A stretch of DNA of 64,000 bases, from assembly GCF_017354945.1 (NCBI RefSeq), contig NZ_CP071503.1:2852001-2916000 (forward strand), in the 5' to 3' direction. The translations under genes were made by a program, and so were the position numbers. This document shows positions 53,913 to 64,000 of the stretch, piece after piece. Numbering within the stretch: the first letter of the stretch is position 1; each line of letters starts with the position of its first letter. Source of the DNA: Shewanella avicenniae (lineage in GTDB: Bacteria; Pseudomonadota; Gammaproteobacteria; Enterobacterales; Shewanellaceae). Below the pieces are notes generated by a model. It had not been told where the DNA came from. It searched no databases and saw only the letters and a program-made list of their open reading frames with translations.

Positions 53913-55061
53913 ATGAAAATTAAACAATTACGCCTTTACCCTGTTGCACCTCGCTGGTGTTTCCTAGCGGTTGATACCGACGAAGGTGTTACTGGCTGGG
54001 GCGAGCCAATTATCGAAGGTAAAGTTGAGACCGTGATGGCTGCGGTCAAAGAGCTTGAGTTCTATCTCATTGATAAAGATCCAGCGCAGATCAACGACCT
54101 GTGGCAACTGCTTTACCGTGGTGGTTTCTACCGTGGTGGTCCTATTCTGATGTCAGCTATTGCCGGTATCGAACAAGCACTGTGGGACATCAAAGGCAAG
54201 GTCATGGGCCAGCCTGTGCACCAGCTGTTAGGCGGTCGCGTGCGCGATAAAATGAAAGTTTATTCTTGGGTGGGCGGCGATGATCCTGCCGATGAAATTG
54301 CCCAGATAAAGGCGCAGCAGAAGCTTGGTCGCAGCACCTTCAAACTGAACGGGTGCGGCAAGATGGCGTTGGTGGACACCCACAAAGCTGTGGACGACGT
54401 CATTGAGCGCATCGGACTTATCCGCAGTACTTTCGGTAACACCGTCGACTTCGGTCTAGATTTCCATGGTCGCGTGTCAGTCCCAATGGCCAAAGTTCTG
54501 CTTAGAGAGCTGGAGCCATTCCGCCCTCTGTTTGTCGAGGAACCCGTGCTGGCTGAACAGTACGAACAATATTCTGTGCTGAGTAGCAGTACATCCATCG
54601 TGCTTGCGGCAGGTGAACGTATGTATACCCGCGCCGAGTTCAAACGTGTGTTATCACGCGGTGGCCTTGGCATTCTGCAGCCAGACGTTTCTCACGCCGG
54701 CGGTATTCTGGAAACCGTGAAAATAGCAGCAATGGCTGAAGCATACGATGTCACCCTTGCACCGCACTGCCCTCTTGGTCCTATTGCCTTCTCGGCGTGC
54801 CTTGCCGTTGACTTTGTCTCCTACAACGCTGTTCTGCAGGAAACGTCTTTGGGCATGCACTACAACACCGGCGCCGACCTGCTCGACTATGTGAACAACA
54901 AAGACGATTTCACCATTACCGACGGTTTCATCAATCCACTGACCAAACCGGGCTTAGGTGTAGAACTCAACGAAGACGCAATTTATCAAGCTGCTGAACA
55001 GCACACAGGGTGGCGTAACCCGGTGTGGCGTCACCAAGACGGCTCAGTGGCTGAGTGGTAA
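53913..55061 (+). CDS. dgoD: D-galactonate dehydratase
   Basis: A 382-aa enolase-superfamily enzyme making 2-dehydro-3-deoxygalactonate from galactonate. Residues at the E. coli DgoD positions are all present: Mg ligands D183 (LDFHG), E209 (FVEEP) and E235 (AGERM), with H185 and H285 (APHCPLGP) as the acid/base pair. Length equals the E. coli enzyme. 14 bp downstream of the porter gene. Confidence 0.97.
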   Translation: MKIKQLRLYPVAPRWCFLAVDTDEGVTGWGEPIIEGKVETVMAAVKELEFYLIDKDPAQINDLWQLLYRGGFYRGGPILMSAIAGIEQALWDIKGKVMGQPVHQLLGGRVRDKMKVYSWVGGDDPADEIAQIKAQQKLGRSTFKLNGCGKMALVDTHKAVDDVIERIGLIRSTFGNTVDFGLDFHGRVSVPMAKVLLRELEPFRPLFVEEPVLAEQYEQYSVLSSSTSIVLAAGERMYTRAEFKRVLSRGGLGILQPDVSHAGGILETVKIAAMAEAYDVTLAPHCPLGPIAFSACLAVDFVSYNAVLQETSLGMHYNTGADLLDYVNNKDDFTITDGFINPLTKPGLGVELNEDAIYQAAEQHTGWRNPVWRHQDGSVAEW

Positions 55062-55069
55062 GGAATACG

Positions 55070-55957
55070 ATGATGTTTGAATTAGTCGATACGATTGACG
55101 TAAAAAACTACCTCGGTGAAGGGGTGACCTGGGATAGTGAAACCCAGACTGTGTGGTGGACAGATATCGAAGAAAAGCAGCTGTTTTCCTATCAGTTAGA
55201 TCAGCGAAAACTTACCACTTTCGATACACCATACCGCGTTTGCGGTTTTGCGCTGACCCAACAAACCGATGTGATGTTGGCAGCTTTTGACTGCGGTATA
55301 GCCCTTTATCATCTCGTATCAGGCAATACCGAGTGGTTGTTCCAATTCCCCGAGGGTGCCACCGTACGCTTTAATGAAGGCCGCACGGATGCCAAAGGCC
55401 GCTTCTGGGTCGGCACAATGAACGAAAATGGCGACAAAACTGGCAGCTCCGGCCTTTACCGAGTAGACACCGACCTGTCAGTAACCAAAATGGAAGCTGA
55501 TGTGGGTATTTGTAACGGCTTGGCGTGGAACGCTGATGCCAGCCGTTTTTACATGGCAGACTCGTCAAAACAAATTATTTATAAGTATGATTTCGACATC
55601 GATGGTGGTGATATTTCTGCCAAATCCACCTTTGTCCAACTGCCAGCCCACACTTCACCAGACGGCGCAATGATGGACGGAGAAGGCTACCTATGGAGCG
55701 CCCTGTGGGGTGGCAGCTGTGTCGCCCGTTTCAGTCCAACGGGTGAACAACAGAATTTTGCGGTACCAGTTGAACAACCCACCTGTGTTGCATTTGGTGG
55801 TGAACACAACGATTTGCTGTTTGTGACCTCAGCCTGCTATCAGCTGTCCGATGAAGCGCTGACCGCGGCGCCTAAAACCGGCAGTCTGTTTATCTACCGC
55901 ACTAACGTTTCTAGCACGCCACGTCCTCGCTTCTCAGGAGATTTCAACCATGGCTAA
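55070..55957 (+). CDS. SMP-30/gluconolaconase-family lactonase (galactonolactonase)
   Basis: A 295-aa six-blade propeller protein. Start at 55,070 with TAAGGAA; an in-frame upstream GTG would overlap dgoD. Family marks: an N-terminal metal-ligand Glu in LGEGVTW, then RFNEGRTDAKGRFWVGTM, VGICNGLAWNADASRFYMADS, and TSPDGAMMDGEGYLWSALWGG (metal-binding Asn and Asp). In this operon it opens galactonolactone formed by the SDR. Encodes past the start of dgoK (8-bp overlap). Confidence 0.93.
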   Translation: MMFELVDTIDVKNYLGEGVTWDSETQTVWWTDIEEKQLFSYQLDQRKLTTFDTPYRVCGFALTQQTDVMLAAFDCGIALYHLVSGNTEWLFQFPEGATVRFNEGRTDAKGRFWVGTMNENGDKTGSSGLYRVDTDLSVTKMEADVGICNGLAWNADASRFYMADSSKQIIYKYDFDIDGGDISAKSTFVQLPAHTSPDGAMMDGEGYLWSALWGGSCVARFSPTGEQQNFAVPVEQPTCVAFGGEHNDLLFVTSACYQLSDEALTAAPKTGSLFIYRTNVSSTPRPRFSGDFNHG

Positions 55958-56879
55958 TCAACCTGTCAGTATTTTGGTTGACTGGGGTACTACCAATTTC
56001 CGCGCCTACCTGCTTGACGAAAACGGCGTTTGTTTGAAGGAAACCAGCGCGCCGTCGGGTATCTCACAAATAAACGGCGAGTTCGAAGCAACCCTGAACG
56101 CCAACATTGGCGACTGGCTAAAAGCCCACGACAACCTGACCGTGGTGTTGGCAGGTATGATTGGCAGCCAGATAGGCTGGAAAAATACGCCTTACGTGGA
56201 CTGTCCGGCGCTGATCACTGGGTATGGCCAATACGGCGTGCAAGTACCTGAATTCAATCACGGCAATTGCTGGATCATCCCAGGTATGAAGCAGGAAACT
56301 GCAGATGGCAAAGTGGATGTCATGCGTGGTGAAGAACTTCAGGTGATCGGTGCCAGTTTATTGTCTGGTGATACCGACGAAGCGTCCTATTGCTGTCCCG
56401 GCACTCATACCAAGTGGGTAAAGGTTAAAAATCAGCAAATCCAAACCATCACTACGGCGATGACCGGCGAAACGTTCTCTCTGTTGTCAAAGCATTCCAT
56501 TCTGGCCCATTCGCTGGATATGAATGCACCGCAGGATGACGACGCATTCATGAAAGGCTTGCAGTACAGTCAGCAACCTGGCGGCCTGCTGAACCATATT
56601 TTCAGTGTGCGCACCCTGTTCGTTACTGGCAAACAGGAAAAATCTGCCGGAGCTGGTTACCTTTCTGGCCTACTAATTGGCCACGAGATCCGTGCGTTTG
56701 TAGAAGCCAACGGCGCAGAGTCTGTTGGTACCTGCCACATTATTGGTAGCTCGTCACTGAACAAACTTTATCAGACTGCGATGAACCACTTCGGGATCAG
56801 CACTGCGCTGATTGCAGACAAAGACGCCAGCATCGCCGGCGCTAATTCACTTATTCAGATGTTAAGGGATAAATTATGA
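55950..56879 (+). CDS. dgoK: 2-dehydro-3-deoxygalactonokinase
   Basis: A 309-aa sugar kinase with the DgoK opening ILVDWGTTNFRAYLLDENG (8-26). AGMIGSQIGW and the ATP-related CCPGTHTKWV and TGETFSLL motifs follow. It phosphorylates KDGal at C6. Overlaps both neighbours by a few bases, so it is translationally coupled. Confidence 0.96.
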   Translation: MANQPVSILVDWGTTNFRAYLLDENGVCLKETSAPSGISQINGEFEATLNANIGDWLKAHDNLTVVLAGMIGSQIGWKNTPYVDCPALITGYGQYGVQVPEFNHGNCWIIPGMKQETADGKVDVMRGEELQVIGASLLSGDTDEASYCCPGTHTKWVKVKNQQIQTITTAMTGETFSLLSKHSILAHSLDMNAPQDDDAFMKGLQYSQQPGGLLNHIFSVRTLFVTGKQEKSAGAGYLSGLLIGHEIRAFVEANGAESVGTCHIIGSSSLNKLYQTAMNHFGISTALIADKDASIAGANSLIQMLRDKL

Positions 56880-57496
56880 CACAACTGAGCAACTACATGA
56901 CCACACCGCTAATCGCGATCCTTCGAGGTGTGACCAACGAGGAAGTAGTCGAAGTGACCGGCGCACTGATCGAAGAAGGCTTCACCATGATTGAGGTACC
57001 GCTGAACTCGCCAAACGCCGTGGAAAGTATCCGCCGCATTGTTGAAGCATACGGTGATAAAGCGCTGATTGGTGCAGGTACTGTGCTCACTGTTGAACAG
57101 GCGGAAGCTGTTGCGGCTGTAGGCGGTAAACTTATTGTCTCTCCGAACATGAATCCTGCGGTAATCAAACGCACCAAGGAACTGGACATGATTTCCGCTC
57201 CGGGTGTAGCGACGCCGACAGAACTGTTTGCCGCCATTGAAGCCGGCGCAGATGCCGCGAAGGCTTTCCCTGCGGATGCGATACCACCATCAACAATAAA
57301 AGCGTGGACCTCAGTAGCGCCGAAAGGCTACCCAATTCTGGCCGTTGGCGGTATTCACGCCGGTAACATGGCCGATTACCTCAGTGCCGGAGCGGTGGGC
57401 TTCGGTATTGGCAGCAACCTTTACAAGCCGGGTAAAACCGTTGCAGAGGTGCGCGCCGTTGCAAAAGAAATGATTCAGACCATCTCTGCCCTCTAA
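56876..57496 (+). CDS. dgoA: 2-dehydro-3-deoxy-6-phosphogalactonate aldolase
   Basis: A 206-aa class I aldolase splitting KDPGal to pyruvate and glyceraldehyde-3-phosphate. The Schiff-base Lys129 is in AGADAAKAFPAD; other family marks are PLIAILRGV at the N-terminus, the E-V-P-L-N-S-P motif, and GAGTVLTVEQAEAV. Overlaps dgoK by 4 bp. Unlike some enterobacteria there is no fusion to a dehydratase. Confidence 0.95.
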   Translation: MTQLSNYMTTPLIAILRGVTNEEVVEVTGALIEEGFTMIEVPLNSPNAVESIRRIVEAYGDKALIGAGTVLTVEQAEAVAAVGGKLIVSPNMNPAVIKRTKELDMISAPGVATPTELFAAIEAGADAAKAFPADAIPPSTIKAWTSVAPKGYPILAVGGIHAGNMADYLSAGAVGFGIGSNLYKPGKTVAEVRAVAKEMIQTISAL

Positions 57497-57512
57497 AGAC
57501 ACGAGAATACTA

Positions 57513-60338
57513 ATGAAAGCAAAATATAATGCAATATTCAGCGCGCTGATTGCGCTTGGCCTGACTGCTTGTAGCGGTTCAGACTCGCCCTCTTCAAATA
57601 CGCAGCAGACGCTGTCACTTGCCGGTGACTGGCAGGTAAAACTCGACCCACAAAATACAGGCGTCAGTGAAAAATGGGCGCAAAATGGATTTGATGGGCA
57701 GAAAATCACCCTGCCTGGTACGCTTGACGATGCCAAACTCGGTACTAAGAGCACCATGAAGCCAGAGATCAATAATGATGTTATGGCGCATCTAAATCGT
57801 GAGTATGAATACATTGGTGCAGCATGGTACCAGAAAGACGTCACCATTCCTGAAGATTGGAAAGGCGACACCGTTGCGTTGGAACTCGAACGTGTCATTT
57901 GGGAATCAGAGGTGTTTGTAGACGGGAAATCCGTTGGCACACGAAACAGTCTGGTAGCTTCTCACAACTATGACCTGACTTCGTTCCTTAGCCCAGGCAA
58001 ACACCGTATTACGGTACGCATCGACAACGGTGACAAGTTTCCGGGTATCAACATCACCAGCGACAAGTATCCTCGTGAATCCAGTCAGCAGATGGCTCAC
58101 TCCTACACCAACCATACCCAAATCAAGTGGAACGGTATGCTAGGTGATATCAATCTGACAGCATCTTCTGCAAACATGGCTGATGATGTGCAGGTTTATC
58201 CAAGTCTCGCAAACAACAGCATCACGGTAACGTTCGAGCAGAAAGCCCCAGCGCCAGGCAATGTGGCCTACACCATCAGTAAACCTGATGGCACACTGGT
58301 CGCGGAAGGTGAAGCGAAAAACGCCGAAGTCAAAAACGGCAAAGTTACGTTCACTATTGCCAAGCCTGACGGCGTGACATTGTGGGATGAATTCAACCCA
58401 AATGTTTATCAACTGGCAGTAAATCCAACCAACAGCGGTACCGACACGTCAGCAACCGCCACCTTTGGTTTCCGAGAAATCAGCGAAGCTAGCGGCGATC
58501 TGCTACTGAACGGTCAACGTATCTTTTTGCGTGGTAATCTGGACGCGGCAATCTTCCCATTGACGGGGCATCCGCCAATGGAAAAACAAGGCTGGTTGGA
58601 AATCCTCAAGCAAGCGAAAGCATACGGCCTGAACCATTTCCGTTTCCACTCTTGGGCGCCACCAGCAGCAGCATTTGAAGCCGCTGATGAAGTTGGTTTC
58701 TATTATCAAATCGAACTGCCACATTGGAGCCTTCATGTGGGGGCGGATGAAGCGACGACTAACTTCTTACGCGCAGAAGGTCAGCGTATTATTGATGAAT
58801 ACGGCAATCATCCGTCATTTATCATGATGGCCATGGGTAACGAGCTGGAAGGCGATTTGGACACCCTGCGCAGTCTGGTCAACGACTACAAAGCTCAGGA
58901 TAGCCGCCACCTGTATGCATCAACAGCTTTCTCTTTCCAGAAGCCAAGTGAGCAATGGCCACTGGACGTCGATGATTTCTACATCACCCAGTGGACAAAG
59001 AAAGGTTGGGTTCGTGGTCAAGGTATTTTCAATACCAACGCACCAAGCTTTGATAAAGACTACACCGAGAACGCAGAATATATCGATATCCCACTGGTTT
59101 CTCACGAAATTGGTCAGTATTCAGTGTATCCAGACATGAGCGAAATTCCGAAGTACACCGGCGTGCTTAAGCCGCTCAACTTCATCGCTATCAAGGAACA
59201 GCTTGAACAGAAGGGCCTAATCGATCTGGCTGACGAATTTACCTACTCATCTGGTAAGCTGGCGGCCATTCTCTATAAAGAAGAAATCGAACGTGCGCTG
59301 AAAACGCCAAGTTTTGATGGATTCCAACTGTTGCAGCTGCAGGACTTCCCAGGGCAAGGTACCGCACTGGTTGGTTTGCTGAATGCATTCTGGGGCTCAA
59401 AAGGCGTGATAAGCGCTGAAGAATTCCGTGAATTTAACAGTGAACTAGTGCCACTAATCCGCTATAGCAAAGCGGTTTACGAAAGTGGTGAAACGTTTGA
59501 AGCCTCTATTGAAGTGGCGAACTTCTTCAAAGATCTCAAAAGCCAGACACTCCACTGGTCTGTCACTGACAACACTGGCACCGTGGTAGCGCAGAATGAC
59601 ATTAGCAATGTTGACCTGACCATTGGTAACAACGTAGCGCTTGGCAATATCTCGCTCGCGCTGGATGTTAAAGAAGCCCGTCAGATGACTGTTCGCGTGG
59701 CCCTTGACGGTACTAACTACAAAAACACGTGGTCATTCTGGGTATACCCGCAGGAGGTAACCACTCAATCTGGTGCTGTGGTATCTACCACCTCATTTGA
59801 CGAAGCGGAAGCCGCACTGAAACAAGGAAAAACCGTATTCCTGAATCCAGATTACAACGGTCTGGCGGGTACCGATGGTCGCTTTGTACCGGTATTTTGG
59901 AGCCCGGTTCACTTCCCAAATCAGCCAAGCACTATGGGCCTATTAATGGACCCTAAACACCCTGCGCTGGCTGCGTTCCCAACCAGTTCGCACACTGACT
60001 GGCAGTGGTGGGATATGACCATCAAATCCAAGTCTATCGAAGTGGATGAGTCTCAAGTGACGCCTATCATCCGTGTCATCGACAACTTCGTGACCAACCG
60101 TCATCTTGCTAACGTGGTGGAAGCGAAAGTGGGTAACGGTAAATTGGTGTTTTCATCGATCGATTTGACCAATGATCTGCAACACCGCCCTGCCGCACGC
60201 CAACTGAAGCACAGCCTGCTTAAATACATGCAGAGCGATGCGTTTGCACCAGAGAAAACGGTTACGATTGACGTTTTGAAATCACTGCAAACGGCCAATG
60301 AGCAGAAGTCTTTCAAAACCAATGATATTTATGACTAA
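57513..60338 (+). CDS. GH2-family lipoprotein, beta-galactosidase-like
   Basis: A 941-aa lipoprotein. Signal peptide ends at LTAC with Cys20 followed by Ser, suggesting outer-membrane anchoring. GH2 layout: sugar-binding domain (~35-215), Ig-like domain (~220-320), TIM barrel (~325-640). The acid/base Glu444 is in MAMGNELEGD and the nucleophile candidate Glu532 is in SHEIGQYSV. After ~640 come another Ig-like domain and a ThuA-like/class I glutaminase-like fold. It is divergent from LacZ; substrate unknown, probably a galactan or galactoside backbone. It follows dgoA by 16 bp. Confidence 0.87.
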   Translation: MKAKYNAIFSALIALGLTACSGSDSPSSNTQQTLSLAGDWQVKLDPQNTGVSEKWAQNGFDGQKITLPGTLDDAKLGTKSTMKPEINNDVMAHLNREYEYIGAAWYQKDVTIPEDWKGDTVALELERVIWESEVFVDGKSVGTRNSLVASHNYDLTSFLSPGKHRITVRIDNGDKFPGINITSDKYPRESSQQMAHSYTNHTQIKWNGMLGDINLTASSANMADDVQVYPSLANNSITVTFEQKAPAPGNVAYTISKPDGTLVAEGEAKNAEVKNGKVTFTIAKPDGVTLWDEFNPNVYQLAVNPTNSGTDTSATATFGFREISEASGDLLLNGQRIFLRGNLDAAIFPLTGHPPMEKQGWLEILKQAKAYGLNHFRFHSWAPPAAAFEAADEVGFYYQIELPHWSLHVGADEATTNFLRAEGQRIIDEYGNHPSFIMMAMGNELEGDLDTLRSLVNDYKAQDSRHLYASTAFSFQKPSEQWPLDVDDFYITQWTKKGWVRGQGIFNTNAPSFDKDYTENAEYIDIPLVSHEIGQYSVYPDMSEIPKYTGVLKPLNFIAIKEQLEQKGLIDLADEFTYSSGKLAAILYKEEIERALKTPSFDGFQLLQLQDFPGQGTALVGLLNAFWGSKGVISAEEFREFNSELVPLIRYSKAVYESGETFEASIEVANFFKDLKSQTLHWSVTDNTGTVVAQNDISNVDLTIGNNVALGNISLALDVKEARQMTVRVALDGTNYKNTWSFWVYPQEVTTQSGAVVSTTSFDEAEAALKQGKTVFLNPDYNGLAGTDGRFVPVFWSPVHFPNQPSTMGLLMDPKHPALAAFPTSSHTDWQWWDMTIKSKSIEVDESQVTPIIRVIDNFVTNRHLANVVEAKVGNGKLVFSSIDLTNDLQHRPAARQLKHSLLKYMQSDAFAPEKTVTIDVLKSLQTANEQKSFKTNDIYD

Positions 60339-60352
60339 CAGACAATAGTCTG

Positions 60353-60386
60353 AAAAAAGCCGGAGCGATGTGACTTCGGCTTTTTT
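60353..60386 (+). terminator. Terminator after the GH2 lipoprotein gene
   Basis: Stem AAAAAAGCCG (60,353-60,362) with CGGCTTTTTT (60,377-60,386) ending in T-run. LacZ downstream therefore needs readthrough or its own promoter. Confidence 0.88.
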
Positions 60387-60440
60387 GCATTAAGGCCTAT
60401 TCCTTTGTGCATCTGCACTTTACCAACCAAACAAAGGTAA

Positions 60441-63641
<3,201 letters not shown>

Positions 63642-63657
63642 TGAACTAAGCTGAATG

Positions 63658-63688
63658 AAAGATGAGGCGTATACGCCTCATCTTTTTT
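63658..63688 (+). terminator. Terminator after lacZ-like gene
   Basis: A perfect 12-bp palindrome AGATGAGGCGTA/TACGCCTCATCT (63,660-63,683) with following T-run. Confidence 0.92.
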
Positions 63689-63818
63689 CCTGTTCCCTGC
63701 AGATAACCCTAGCACCAACCTTTCCAGCCTGCGGTCAATCAAACATTGTCATCTGCCCGCCTAATCAAGCCAGTCGAATCGCAGCTTTCTGCACAGCGAA
63801 TGACTTAAGATAGTTCCC

Positions 63819-64000
63819 TTATAGCGCTAGCGTCGCTTCCTGAACCGAATAACCGGTAGGCCGGAAAATTTCCGCTCGAATTCGAGCCGCAGTTTCGGTC
63901 AAAGACGGTAGCACTTCCTTATAGCTATCACCCGGCGCTAACTTTGGTAAAAGACGTTTACCAGATTGCACTGGTAATCCCGCGTCATCGTAGGCTGTCC
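63819..64000 (-). CDS. C-terminal end of an unidentified protein (glycoside-hydrolase-like)
   Basis: The minus-strand frame is open from the right edge to TAA at 63,819-63,821, ~60 residues ending AEIFRPTGYSVQEATLAL. The segment DDAGLPVQSGKRLLP then KLAPG resembles C-terminal Ig/beta domains of glycoside hydrolases, but too little is visible to name it. Convergent with the lacZ-like gene. Confidence 0.55.
   Translation of the reverse strand, partial: TAYDDAGLPVQSGKRLLPKLAPGDSYKEVLPSLTETAARIRAEIFRPTGYSVQEATLAL

Overview
The window looks like chromosomal DNA of a marine gammaproteobacterium of the Shewanella/Alteromonadales type. This is inferred from the gene set (cysDNC, Ugd, an exported LacZ with a TonB-dependent receptor, a type 1 secreted MFDGA-motif adhesin) and moderate GC content; no rRNA or marker gene is present to prove it.

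Region 1 (1-27,888) is the right-hand ~27.9 kb of a Mu-like transposable prophage. It runs from a GemA/gp16 tail fragment and a Mor/C-family activator, through the lysis cassette (SAR endolysin, nested Rz/Rz1), Mu-type packaging and head genes (gp27, gp28, gp29, gpF, gpG, gpI with nested scaffold, gpT, gp35-37), to a siphovirus tail (tube, frameshifted chaperones, 1024-aa tape measure, tip proteins). An adenine methylase sits at the right end. Three copies of a 22-bp element containing ATAACCCCG stand before the three late operons; each is followed by an intrinsic terminator. These probably are activator-dependent late promoters. The phage right end can be placed at 27,888, where it interrupts an IS3-family orfA.

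Region 2 (27,889-34,636) is a wrecked secretion locus. A large MFDGA-motif/VCBS-like adhesin gene (minus strand) is cut by an IS3-family element that itself carries the prophage, and again by a complete IS2-like element (28,163-29,480, 5-bp duplication GACAG). Upstream on the same strand are a periplasmic adaptor and a TolC-family lipoprotein.

Region 3 (34,986-42,602, minus strand) holds sugar-nucleotide and sulfur-activation genes: UDP-glucuronate 4-epimerase, UDP-glucose dehydrogenase, a DHH phosphoesterase, cysC, cysN, cysD and a lipoprotein of unknown role.

Region 4 (42,869-64,000) is a beta-galactoside/galactose utilisation locus. One arm (minus) is galT-galK-Na+/sugar symporter, the Leloir route. 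The other arm (plus) has a TonB-dependent receptor, an AraC-type regulator, and then an operon for the De Ley-Doudoroff route: galactose dehydrogenase, MFS porter, galactonate dehydratase (dgoD), lactonase, dgoK and dgoA. It continues with a GH2 lipoprotein and an exported LacZ-type beta-galactosidase. The predicted flow is receptor uptake of galactosides, periplasmic hydrolysis, import of galactose by either porter, and catabolism by two parallel pathways.
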